A stretch of 64,000 nucleotides of DNA from Ga0077527 sp964486865 (GTDB taxonomy: Bacteria > Pseudomonadota > Gammaproteobacteria > Burkholderiales > SG8-41), in assembly GCA_964486865.1 (NCBI GenBank), contig CAZAOZ010000011.1:8989-72988 (forward strand). The letters are read 5' to 3'. The position numbers and the translations under genes were made by a program. How positions within the stretch are numbered: position 1 is the first letter of the stretch; every line of letters begins with the position of its first letter. Below, in pieces: positions 34,032 through 41,715 of this stretch. The notes beneath the pieces are model-generated. The model made no database searches and was not told where the DNA came from. It was given only the letters and a program-made list of their open reading frames with translations.

Positions 34032-34889
34032 ATGGCCATCAACTACGAACAACTCCTCAACTGGGACATTCCACAAGTTGAACAGACGCTGACCCGGCGC
34101 GACACCATGCTCTACGCGCTGGGCGTCGGTCTCGGTGCCGATCCGACGGACTCGCAGCAACTGCAGTTTGTCTATGAAGAACATCTCAAAGCGCTGCCGA
34201 CGATGGCCATCATCCTCGGCTATCCGGGGCCCTGGCATGCCGCGCCCGGCACCGGCGTCACGCGCAGCCATGTGGTGCATGGCGAGCAGGGTTTTGTCAT
34301 ACACCGGCCGCTGCCGGTCGAAGGCGCGATCACCGGCAAGACGCGGGTCACCGCGGTGCTCGACAAGGGCCGCGACAAGGGCGCGCTGCTGGTCACCGCC
34401 TGCGATGTGCGCGACAAGGCAAGCAACGACCTGATCTGCACGCTGACCTCCACCACCTTCTGCCGCGCCGACGGCGGCTTCGGCGGACCGTCGGGTCCGG
34501 TGCAGCCGCCGCACCCGATTCCGGATACGCCGGCGCAGCAGGTCTGCGATTTGCCTACGCTGCCGCAGGCCGCGCTGATCTACCGCCTGTCCGGCGACTA
34601 CAATCCGCTGCACGCCGATCCCGCTTACGCGCAAAAAGCCGGCTTCAAAATGCCCATCCTGCACGGCCGCGCCACCTTCAGCGTGGTCGGCCATGCGCTG
34701 CTGAAAACGCTGTGCGGCTACGATCCGGCACGGCTGAAAAGCATGGCGGGCCGCTTCTCGTCCCCGGTGTATCCCGGCGAAACCATACGCACGGAGATGT
34801 GGATGGAAGGTAGGATCGCCACGTTCCGCGCTACGGTGCCGGCGCGCGGGGTGACGGTGCTGAATAATGGTCGCGCAGAAATTTTTTAA
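34032..34889 (+). CDS. MaoC-like (R)-specific enoyl-CoA hydratase
   Basis: The 285-residue protein has two hotdog repeats, like hydratase 2 of eukaryotic multifunctional enzyme 2. The catalytic pair is Asp189 and His194 in SGDYNPLHADPAYA, with Asn191 and the GRATF segment also in place. It should hydrate trans-2-enoyl-CoA to (R)-3-hydroxyacyl-CoA. The next gene is a short-chain dehydrogenase related to the (R)-3-hydroxyacyl-CoA dehydrogenase half of the same eukaryotic enzyme, so the two form a split MFE-2-like pair. Co-oriented genes continue through a crotonase and a transporter. Confidence 0.9.
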   Translation: MAINYEQLLNWDIPQVEQTLTRRDTMLYALGVGLGADPTDSQQLQFVYEEHLKALPTMAIILGYPGPWHAAPGTGVTRSHVVHGEQGFVIHRPLPVEGAITGKTRVTAVLDKGRDKGALLVTACDVRDKASNDLICTLTSTTFCRADGGFGGPSGPVQPPHPIPDTPAQQVCDLPTLPQAALIYRLSGDYNPLHADPAYAQKAGFKMPILHGRATFSVVGHALLKTLCGYDPARLKSMAGRFSSPVYPGETIRTEMWMEGRIATFRATVPARGVTVLNNGRAEIF

Positions 34890-34922
34890 AAACAACGGCT
34901 TAGCCACAGAAAACCAAAACTT

Positions 34923-35028
34923 AGCCACAGAGGGCACAGAGAACACAGAGAACTTCAAAAACAGGAAACCAAATACAAAATTTCTGATAGCTCGGGGTTT
35001 TCTCTGTGCCCTCTGTGTCCTCTGTGGC
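34923..35028. repeat. CACAGAG inverted repeat between maoC-like and SDR genes (copy R4)
   Basis: Left arm 34923-34950 and right arm 35000-35028 enclose a 49-base core. The core is nearly identical to that of R5, about 1.07 kb downstream. A partial extra arm (AGCCACAGA) lies at 34902-34910. Confidence 0.92.
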
Positions 35029-35054
35029 AAAAAGCTTTTGAAGGGGTCTTGAAC

Positions 35055-35978
35055 ATGTCCGAAACAAAAATGCTGGCAGGCAAAGTCGTCGTCGTCACCG
35101 GCGCCGGTCGCGGCATCGGCGCGGCAATCGCAAAGATGGCGGCAGCGCACGGCGCGAAAGTGGTGGTCAACGACATCGGCGTCGCGCTCGACGGCGCCGG
35201 CGGCGACCAGACTCCGGCGCAGGAAGTCGTCAGCGAAATCAAGAAAGCCGGCGGCGAGGCCGTCGCCAACACCGACAGCGTCGCGCAGTTCGCCAGTGCG
35301 GCGAAGATCATCCAGTGCGCCATGGACACTTACGGCCGCATCGACGGCGTGGTCAACAACGCCGGCATCCTGCGCGACGTGATTTTCCACAAGATGTCGG
35401 AAGACGACTGGGATGCCGTGGTCAACGTGATGCTCAAGGGCACCTTCAACTGCTCGCGCCACGCGGCAGATCATTTCCGCAAACAGGAATCCGGCGCCTT
35501 CGTGCACATGACTTCGACCTCCGGCCTGATCGGCGCCATGGGCCAGGCCAATTACGGCGCGGCCAAACTCGGCATCGTGGCGCTGTCGAAATGCATCGCG
35601 GTGGACATGGGGCGCTTCAACGTGCGCTCGAACTGCATCGCGCCGGTAGCGTGGACCCGGATGACCGCGTCGATCCCGCCCAAGGACCCGGCGGCGGCCA
35701 AACGCATCGAGCAGCGCAAGCAGGTCACGGCAGAACACAACGCACCGCTGGCCGTGTTTCTGCTGAGCGATGCCGCCAAGGACGTCAATGCGCAGATATT
35801 TTCCACGCGCAAAAACGAAATCTTCCTGATGAGCCAGTCGCGCCCGCTGCGCAGCGTACATCGCGCCGACGGCTGGACGCCGGAGCGCTGCGCTGAACAC
35901 ATGCTGCCGGCGCTGAAAAGCGGATTTTATGCGCCGACCGAACGCACGGCCGACGTGTTTTCGTGGGATTCGATTTGA
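35055..35978 (+). CDS. Short-chain dehydrogenase, (R)-3-hydroxyacyl-CoA dehydrogenase-like
   Basis: The 307-residue SDR has the cofactor loop GAGRGIG (16-22), NNAG (101-104) and the catalytic triad Ser154, Tyr167, Lys171 (YGAAK). The unusual insert DGAGGDQTPAQEVVSEI and the long C-terminal extension resemble the dehydrogenase part of peroxisomal multifunctional enzyme 2. It probably oxidises the (R)-3-hydroxyacyl-CoA made by the upstream MaoC-like hydratase. An AAGGGG ribosome site supports ATG 35055; an in-frame TTG at 35049 is less likely. Confidence 0.88.
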   Translation: MSETKMLAGKVVVVTGAGRGIGAAIAKMAAAHGAKVVVNDIGVALDGAGGDQTPAQEVVSEIKKAGGEAVANTDSVAQFASAAKIIQCAMDTYGRIDGVVNNAGILRDVIFHKMSEDDWDAVVNVMLKGTFNCSRHAADHFRKQESGAFVHMTSTSGLIGAMGQANYGAAKLGIVALSKCIAVDMGRFNVRSNCIAPVAWTRMTASIPPKDPAAAKRIEQRKQVTAEHNAPLAVFLLSDAAKDVNAQIFSTRKNEIFLMSQSRPLRSVHRADGWTPERCAEHMLPALKSGFYAPTERTADVFSWDSI

Positions 35979-35995
35979 CGCTTAAAATCAAAAGC

Positions 35996-36102
35996 AGCCA
36001 CAGAGGACACAGAGTTCACAGAGAACCTCAAAAACAGGAAACCAAATACAAAATCTCTGATAGCTCGGGGTTTTCTCTGTGTCCTCTGTGTCCTCTGTGG
36101 CT
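35996..36102. repeat. CACAGAG inverted repeat between SDR and crotonase genes (copy R5)
   Basis: Left arm 35996-36023 and right arm 36073-36102. The core of about 49 bases differs from that of R4 at only a few positions, and the flank AAAAAGCTTTTGA is also shared. Confidence 0.92.
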
Positions 36103-36130
36103 AAAAAGCTTTTGACCTGAAAGGCTCCCC

Positions 36131-36901
36131 ATGAACGTACGCTGTGAAAAAAACAACGGCATCGCCACGCTGACGCTGGATCGGCCGGACCGCCTGAACG
36201 CCATGGCCGATCCAATGTGGGATGCGCTGTATGCGCACATCAATGCCATCGCCGCGGACGACGACATCCGCGCGGTGATCCTCAGGGGCGAAGGCCGCGC
36301 CTTCTGCTCCGGCGGCGATGTCACCGGCATGGCCAAATCCGACATCAAGTCCGGCCGCGCGCGCTCGCAAAAACGCCACCGCACCATTATCGCGCTCTAC
36401 AACCTCGACAAGCCGGTGATCGCGGCGACCCGCGGCGCGGTGTACGGCATCGGCAACGCGCTGGCGCTGGCCTGCGACCTGATCGTCGCCTCCGACACCA
36501 CCAAGTTCTCGATGGCGTTCAAGAAGGTCGGCGTGGTGCCGGACGGCGGCGCGATATTCTTCATGGTGCAGCGCCTGGGCATCGCGCAGGCCAAGGAACT
36601 GGTCTATACCGCACGCGTCTTTGATGCGCATGAAGCCAAAAGCCTGGGCCTGGTGTCGCGCGTGGTGCCCGATGCCGAACTGGAGACCGCCGCGCTGGCG
36701 CTGGCGACCGAATTCGCCGAATCGGCGAGCTACGCGCTGGCGCTCGCCAAGAAAATGTTCCAGGCCATGGCGGTGCCGACGCTGGAACAGTTGTGCGAAA
36801 TGGAAACCCTCGCCTCCGGCATCGTGCGCCTGACACATGATCATCAGGAAGGCGTGGCGGCGTTCAGGGAAAAACGTCCGCCGAAGTTTCTCGGCAAGTA
36901 A
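36131..36901 (+). CDS. Enoyl-CoA hydratase/isomerase (crotonase) 1
   Basis: The 256-residue crotonase has oxyanion-hole loops GEGRAFCSGGDVTGM and VYGIGNALALACD. At the second catalytic-Glu position it has VPDGGA with Asp, as in PaaG-type isomerases, so isomerisation or another crotonase reaction is as likely as simple hydration. It shares many strings with crotonase 2 at 50574 (for example VEGVAAFREKR versus QEGVAAFREKR), so the two are paralogues. Both are preceded by a CACAGAG repeat. The MFS carrier gene starts four bases downstream. Confidence 0.9.
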   Translation: MNVRCEKNNGIATLTLDRPDRLNAMADPMWDALYAHINAIAADDDIRAVILRGEGRAFCSGGDVTGMAKSDIKSGRARSQKRHRTIIALYNLDKPVIAATRGAVYGIGNALALACDLIVASDTTKFSMAFKKVGVVPDGGAIFFMVQRLGIAQAKELVYTARVFDAHEAKSLGLVSRVVPDAELETAALALATEFAESASYALALAKKMFQAMAVPTLEQLCEMETLASGIVRLTHDHQEGVAAFREKRPPKFLGK

Positions 36902-36904
36902 ACC

Positions 36905-38173
36905 TTGACCACGACATCGCGCGGCAGCGACACCTCCTGGCTGTTGTGGCTCTGCGCGAGCCGCACCAGCTTCGCGCTGATGTTCACCGCCTACGCGGCG
37001 GCCATCCCGTTGCTGAAACCGGATTGGGGCATGAGTTCCGGTGAAGCCGGCCTGATCCAGTCAGCCTGGCACGGCGGCTACCTGTTTTCACTGGTTGCCG
37101 TCGGTTTCCTGGCCGATCGCTACGGCGCAAAACGCGTGTTCATCGTGTCCAGCATCGCCTCGAGCACCAGTGCAATGGTGTTCGCGCTGTTTGCCGACAG
37201 TTTCCTGACCGGCGCTCTGCTCTACGGCCTGACCGGATTGTTCTCCGGCGGATCCTATACGCCGGGACTGACACTGATCGCCGAGCGATTCCAATCGGGC
37301 AGCCGGGGTCGCGCGATGGGATTTTTCCTGGCCGCGGCATCGGCCGGATATGCACTGGCGCTGGTCATCACCGGCGCGCTCACGCCGCTGATCGGCTGGC
37401 GCGGCGCTTTCATCGTCAATGCCGCCGGCCCGGTGATCGGCACGCTGCTGGCGCTGTATGCGCTGCGCGCGACGCCGAACGTCATCCATCCGCGCAACGC
37501 GGAACAGGCCGCGGAGAAACCCGTGGCGGTGATCCTTGCCAACAAGCCGGCAATGCTGGTGACCTGGGCTTACACGTTTCATTCGTGGGAAATGCTCGGC
37601 ATGAAAGCGTGGATGCCGGCGTTCCTCGCCGCCGCGTCAGCGTACTCCACCGGCAGCAGCGCCACTGCAGCCGCCAGTCTGGGCGCGGGATTGGCGGCTG
37701 TGGCCTACATCGGCAGCATGACCGGCAGCGTCGCCGGCGGCTGGCTGTCGGACCGCATGGGCCGCACCTGGACCATGCTGCTACTCGCCACCACCAGCGC
37801 CTGCTGCTCGCTGCTGCTGGGCTGGCTGATCGGCCTGCCGCTGTGGCTGCTGGTGGTGATCTGTTTTATCTACAGTTTCGCCGCGGTCGGCGACTCGTCG
37901 GTATTTTCGACGGCAGTGACCGAACTCGTGCCGCCACGCCATATCGGCGCCGCGTATTCGGTGCGCTCGGTGCTGGGCTTCGGCGCGGGTGCCATCGCGC
38001 CCTGGGTATTCGGCCTGGTGCTCGACGCCGCGGGCGCGGCACAAGCCTCGACCGTGGTCACCTGGGGCCTGGCGTGGTGCTCGCTGGGCGTAATCGCGTT
38101 GATGAGTCCCGTCGCCACCTGGCGTCTGCGCGGCATGCCCGAAGCAACCCAAATGGCCAACGGAAAACGTTAA
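36905..38173 (+). CDS. MFS transporter
   Basis: The 422-residue protein has 12 predicted membrane helices and the MFS loop FLADRYGAKRVF between helices 2 and 3, with GWLSDRMGRTW as the matching loop in the second half. The start is TTG at 36905, four bases after the crotonase stop, so translation is probably coupled. It may import the acid degraded by the surrounding CoA-pathway enzymes or export a product. The subfamily cannot be named from sequence alone. Confidence 0.88.
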   Translation: MTTTSRGSDTSWLLWLCASRTSFALMFTAYAAAIPLLKPDWGMSSGEAGLIQSAWHGGYLFSLVAVGFLADRYGAKRVFIVSSIASSTSAMVFALFADSFLTGALLYGLTGLFSGGSYTPGLTLIAERFQSGSRGRAMGFFLAAASAGYALALVITGALTPLIGWRGAFIVNAAGPVIGTLLALYALRATPNVIHPRNAEQAAEKPVAVILANKPAMLVTWAYTFHSWEMLGMKAWMPAFLAAASAYSTGSSATAAASLGAGLAAVAYIGSMTGSVAGGWLSDRMGRTWTMLLLATTSACCSLLLGWLIGLPLWLLVVICFIYSFAAVGDSSVFSTAVTELVPPRHIGAAYSVRSVLGFGAGAIAPWVFGLVLDAAGAAQASTVVTWGLAWCSLGVIALMSPVATWRLRGMPEATQMANGKR

Positions 38174-38209
38174 ACTGCGCCGTTCAGCCCATCCGGACCG
38201 ACATCCTTC

Positions 38210-39343
38210 ATGAAAATCACCAAGCTTGAAATCTACATCCTGCGCGCGCCCGAAGACAGCCGCCCGCACTGGGTCAGCCACTTCATCGTGCCCAAAGCCA
38301 ATGAAATCCTGGTGCGCATGCACACCGATGAAGGCATCGAGGGCATCGGCATCGCCACCAGCTACACGCCGATCGAAGCCGCGATCAAGGCGTTCAAGAC
38401 CGGGATTGCCGAATACATCGTCGGCGAGGATCCGCTGGCCCCGGAAAAACTCCACCACAAGCTGTTCTGGCTGACCGCGCAGCGCGTCGCTTCCGAAAAG
38501 GGCTGGACGCGCGAGGCCATCGTGCGCATCGCCGCGGCGGTGGACATCGCCGCCTGGGACATCATCGGCAAGACGGCCAAGCTGCCGCTCTACCGGCTGT
38601 TCGGCGGCTTCCGCAGCGTGATCCCCTGCTACGTGACCTGCGCCTATTACCGCGACGGCAAGACCATGTCGGAACTGCGCGATGAAATGCAGATGCTGAA
38701 GGCGCAGGGCCACCAGGGCTTCAAGGCCAAGGTCGGCGGCGTTTCGCTGAAGGAAGACCTGCAGCGGCTGGAACTGATCCGCGACATCATCGGCCCCGAC
38801 AAGGATCTGATGATCGACGTCAACCGCGCCTGGGATCTGCCCACCGCCATCCAGGCGGCGCGCGAACTGGTGCCGCTGAATCCGCGCTGGCTGGAAGAAC
38901 CGGTACGCTGGGCCGACGACCACCGTGAACTGAAAAAGCTGGCGCAGCAGACCAACATCCCGCTGTCGGCCGGCGAAAGCGAACTGACCGCCTACGGCTG
39001 CCGCGACCTGGTCGAGGACGGCGCGATCCAGATCCTGCAGTTCGACTGCACCATGATGGGTGGCTTCACCACGGGCCGCAAGCTGGCGGCGCTGTGCGAA
39101 CTGAACCAGGTGCAGGTCGCCCCGCACCACGACTGTTTCATCCACGCCCACATCGTCGCCGGCAGCCCCGCGGGCTGCATCGTCGAGTCCTTCACCGACC
39201 CCGAGCGCGACCCGCTGCAGGCGGAACTCTTCACCGACCCGCCGAAAATCGCCAACGGCATGCTGACGCTGAAGGAACAGCCGGGCCTGGGGCTGACGCT
39301 GTCGGAATCTGCGCTGAAGAAATTCGGCGAGAAAATTCTCTGA
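38210..39343 (+). CDS. Mandelate racemase/muconate-lactonising enzyme family (enolase superfamily)
   Basis: The 377-residue protein has the enolase-superfamily barrel: base KxK at Lys172/Lys174 (FKAKVGG), metal ligands Asp203 (MIDVNRAW), Glu229 (WLEEPV) and Glu256 (AGESEL), and His306/His307 (APHHD) as the second-face base. This pattern fits the mandelate racemase subgroup, whose members dehydrate or epimerise sugar acids and related hydroxy acids. It is co-directional with a class II aldolase gene 7 bases downstream; dehydration followed by aldol cleavage would be a reasonable two-step route, but the substrate is unknown. Confidence 0.9.
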   Translation: MKITKLEIYILRAPEDSRPHWVSHFIVPKANEILVRMHTDEGIEGIGIATSYTPIEAAIKAFKTGIAEYIVGEDPLAPEKLHHKLFWLTAQRVASEKGWTREAIVRIAAAVDIAAWDIIGKTAKLPLYRLFGGFRSVIPCYVTCAYYRDGKTMSELRDEMQMLKAQGHQGFKAKVGGVSLKEDLQRLELIRDIIGPDKDLMIDVNRAWDLPTAIQAARELVPLNPRWLEEPVRWADDHRELKKLAQQTNIPLSAGESELTAYGCRDLVEDGAIQILQFDCTMMGGFTTGRKLAALCELNQVQVAPHHDCFIHAHIVAGSPAGCIVESFTDPERDPLQAELFTDPPKIANGMLTLKEQPGLGLTLSESALKKFGEKIL

Positions 39344-39350
39344 GCAACCC

Positions 39351-40055
39351 ATGAGCATGTACGCACCCGACGCGCTGGTCGCCAACCTGCTGAAGGCCTG
39401 GCATTTTCTGTACAAGCGCGGATTCATCGAGGGCTTCGGCCACATCAGCGCGCGCATTCCCGATTCCGACCTGTTCCTGCTGGCGCGCCATTCGCTGGGG
39501 CCGCGCGCGACTGCCGATGATTTCATCGTGGTCGATATGCAGGGCCGCAAGGTGTCGGGCGACGGCACCATGCCCGGCGAATACCCGATCCACCTCGAAA
39601 TCCTCAAGGCGCGGCCGGACATCGGCAGCGTGATTCATTATCACGGCCTGCATTCCACCGCCTTCACCACCAGCGAACACAAACTCAGGCCCATCCACCT
39701 GATGGGCACGCTGTTCCATGACGGCATCCCCGTTTACGACGACCCGCGGCTGGTGACCAATGCCGACCGCGGCGGCGCGCTGGCCAAAGCCCTGGGCACG
39801 CACCGTGCAGTGCTGCTGCGCGCCCACGGCGCGGCCATCACCGGCGCGACCGTGGAGGAATGCGTCGGCGGCACTTTCCTGTTCGAGGAAAACGCCCGCC
39901 GCGCGCATGCTGCCGCCAGCATGGGCAAGCCGCTCTGGATCGATGACCAACTAGCCGCCGACGCCGGCGGCGAACTGCTGAAAAGCCGCGGCCCGTTCAA
40001 GCGGGTGTGGGCGCTGGTGGAGAGCGACAACGAAGAATCGGCAAACAATAATTAA
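39351..40055 (+). CDS. Class II aldolase/adducin-family protein
   Basis: The 234-residue protein has the zinc-binding pattern of class II aldolases: His96 and His98 (VIHYHGLH), His159 (LRAHGAA) and Glu77 (PGEYPIH). Family members cleave sugar-acid phosphates or act as decarboxylases and isomerases. The gene follows the enolase-superfamily gene by 7 bases and is followed by a Bug receptor after 15 bases, so the three are probably one transcriptional unit importing and cleaving an organic acid. Confidence 0.88.
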   Translation: MSMYAPDALVANLLKAWHFLYKRGFIEGFGHISARIPDSDLFLLARHSLGPRATADDFIVVDMQGRKVSGDGTMPGEYPIHLEILKARPDIGSVIHYHGLHSTAFTTSEHKLRPIHLMGTLFHDGIPVYDDPRLVTNADRGGALAKALGTHRAVLLRAHGAAITGATVEECVGGTFLFEENARRAHAAASMGKPLWIDDQLAADAGGELLKSRGPFKRVWALVESDNEESANNN

Positions 40056-40070
40056 CCGGAGGAGCACATC

Positions 40071-41033
40071 ATGAGAATCACCATCAAGCTGGTTGCCGCA
40101 TTCGGCGCAGTCCTGATCGCACTCCCCGCAGCACAAGCCCAGACCTACCCGGTCAAACCCGTCCGCATCATCCTGCCCTTCGCCGGCGGCTCCGACACGG
40201 TCGGCCGGTTGATCGCCGGCAAACTGTCCACCGCACTCGGCCACCAGGTCGTGCCTGATCCGCGCGTCGGCGCCTCCGGCAATATCGGCTTTCTGGCCGG
40301 CGCCAAATCGCCTGCCGACGGTTACACGCTGATGATGGGCGCAGTGCCGGTGCTGACCAACCCGCTGCTCAACCCCAAGGTCGGTTTCGACGGGCTGCGC
40401 GATTTCACGCCGGTAGTGCTGCTGGCGACCATACCCAACGTGGTGATCGTGCATCCGTCGGTACCGGCAAAGAACATGCGTGAACTGATCCGGCTCGCGC
40501 GCGGCAATCCCGGAAAAATCGCCTACGGCTCCGGCGGTTTCGGCTCCGCCAATCATCTGGCGGCGGAGCTGATCCAGCTCGCCACCAAGGTCAAATTCAC
40601 CCATGTGCCGTACAAAAGCGCGACTTTCGGCATCGCCGGCGCGCTGAGCGGCGAAGTCGATATGGTGATCGTGGTGATTTCCAGCGCGGTGTCCTATGTG
40701 AACTCGGGCAAGATGCGCGCGATCACCATACTCGACAACAAGCGCAACGGCTCCATCCCCGAGGTGCAGACTTCCGCCGAAGCCGGGTTGCCCGGCCTGG
40801 TGGCGATCAACTGGTATGCGATCCTGGTGCCGACCGGCACGCCGCGGCCCGTCATCGACCGCCTCAACGCCGAATCGGTAAAAGCCATGCAGTCGCCGGA
40901 CATGCGCGAGCGCTTCGCCAGACTTGGCGGCGATATCCAGACCGGCACGCCCGAGCAGACCGCGGAATTCCTGCGCGCGGAACACGAGCGCTGGAGCAAG
41001 GTGATTCGCGAAGCCGATATAAAAGCCGAGTAG
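40071..41033 (+). CDS. Bug/TctC-family receptor (3)
   Basis: The 320-residue receptor has a signal peptide (1-24, AQAQ) and YPVKPVRIILPFAGGSDTVGRLIAGKL. The usual PPGGG loop is replaced by AGGSD, which may alter ligand preference. Further Bug strings are DPRVGASGNIGFLAGAKSPADGYTL and HVPYKSATFGIAGALSGEV. GGAGGAGC precedes the ATG. It closes the MR/aldolase operon; a 9-bp stem (41055-41075) follows. No TctAB permease is nearby. Confidence 0.93.
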   Translation: MRITIKLVAAFGAVLIALPAAQAQTYPVKPVRIILPFAGGSDTVGRLIAGKLSTALGHQVVPDPRVGASGNIGFLAGAKSPADGYTLMMGAVPVLTNPLLNPKVGFDGLRDFTPVVLLATIPNVVIVHPSVPAKNMRELIRLARGNPGKIAYGSGGFGSANHLAAELIQLATKVKFTHVPYKSATFGIAGALSGEVDMVIVVISSAVSYVNSGKMRAITILDNKRNGSIPEVQTSAEAGLPGLVAINWYAILVPTGTPRPVIDRLNAESVKAMQSPDMRERFARLGGDIQTGTPEQTAEFLRAEHERWSKVIREADIKAE

Positions 41034-41054
41034 CAAGCATGACGGCAAGGCATC

Positions 41055-41075
41055 GCACGGCAGGGGCTGCCGTGC
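41055..41075 (+). terminator. 9-bp hairpin after Bug gene 3
   Basis: GCACGGCAG (41055-41063), GGG loop, CTGCCGTGC (41067-41075). A perfect stem without a T-run; likely the 3' end of the operon, Rho-dependent or an RNA-stability stem. The rest of 41034-41208 shows nothing recognisable. Confidence 0.4.
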
Positions 41076-41208
41076 AGGCGACCATGATTCCTCACGCAGG
41101 AATTGCACTGACAAAACCATTTCGTGTTGTCAAGTATTGACGATGGGGTAATTGCGGCGCACAGTCGCGCATCTGAAATGACTGACCAATGAAATCCAAG
41201 GGAAAAAC

Positions 41209-41508
41209 GTGACGTTTTTTGTGGAAGGCATCAGCAAACACCTGGAGCCGGAGGCACAGGTGCGGCGCATCGGCGAATACGAGACAACGGCGGAAGCCAT
41301 CGCGATGGCGCAAAAAACCGTCGAGGAATTCCTGGTCCGTGCGCTCAAACCCGGCATGGACGGCAAAGCGCTGTTTGCACTGTACCGGGAGCACGGTGAG
41401 CATCCGTTCATTTTCCGCAGCGACGACAAGACCTTCAACGTGCCCGGCTTCAACCACGCGCAGTACGCGATGAAGCGCGCCGCGGAGCTCTGCGGCGGGA
41501 AAACCTGA
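41209..41508 (+). CDS. Small conserved-looking protein of unknown function
   Basis: The 99-residue soluble protein starts at GTG 41209 with AAGGGA about 6 bases upstream. It is acidic and helical, with VRRIGEYETTAEAIAMAQKTV and EHPFIFRSDDKTFNVPGFNHA. I do not recognise a family. It stands alone between the Bug operon and the structured leader of the YcaO gene; the leader begins two bases after its stop. Codon use is like that of its neighbours, which supports it as a real gene. Confidence 0.6.
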   Translation: MTFFVEGISKHLEPEAQVRRIGEYETTAEAIAMAQKTVEEFLVRALKPGMDGKALFALYREHGEHPFIFRSDDKTFNVPGFNHAQYAMKRAAELCGGKT

Positions 41509-41509
41509 G

Positions 41510-41622
41510 GCGCGCTTCGCGCATCTCGCGGTTGAACCGCTAAAACAGAACACGGCGGACACCCGCCGCGCCTTCGACGGCGTTAATATCCCTCTCCCCC
41601 GGGAATCCGGTTCGAATCCCGG
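41510..41622 (+). ncRNA. Structured leader candidate upstream of the YcaO gene
   Basis: Four consecutive inverted repeats fall in 113 bases: GCGCG/CGCGC (41510-41522), GCGG/CCGC (41528-41540), CGGCGG/CCGCCG (41553-41568, perfect 6 bp) and CCGGGA/TCCCGG (41599-41622). The last encloses GGTTCGAA, which looks like a tRNA T-loop. No complete cloverleaf can be drawn. The remaining bases to 41715 are unstructured. This may be a cis-acting RNA of the YcaO gene or a decayed tRNA-like element. Confidence 0.3.
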
Positions 41623-41715
41623 CAACCCCGCACCGATGTCCAGCGCATTGAATCTTTGTGCGACTGCACTGTCATATCCCACCGCACTCTGCAAATTGAC
41701 CAGGCACATACATCC

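Noticed and set aside
34002..35900. Open frame of 632 codons on the minus strand across maoC-like and SDR genes.
   Set aside because: It runs through two well-supported genes and a repeat, and its translation has no recognisable domain.
41599..41640. GGTTCGAATCC followed by CCGGCAACCCCGCACC looks like the 3' half of a tRNA.
   Set aside because: The T-stem does not pair over five bases, no anticodon arm with a seven-base loop and no D-arm can be drawn upstream, and the acceptor pairs imperfectly. It is kept only as part of the structured-leader candidate.
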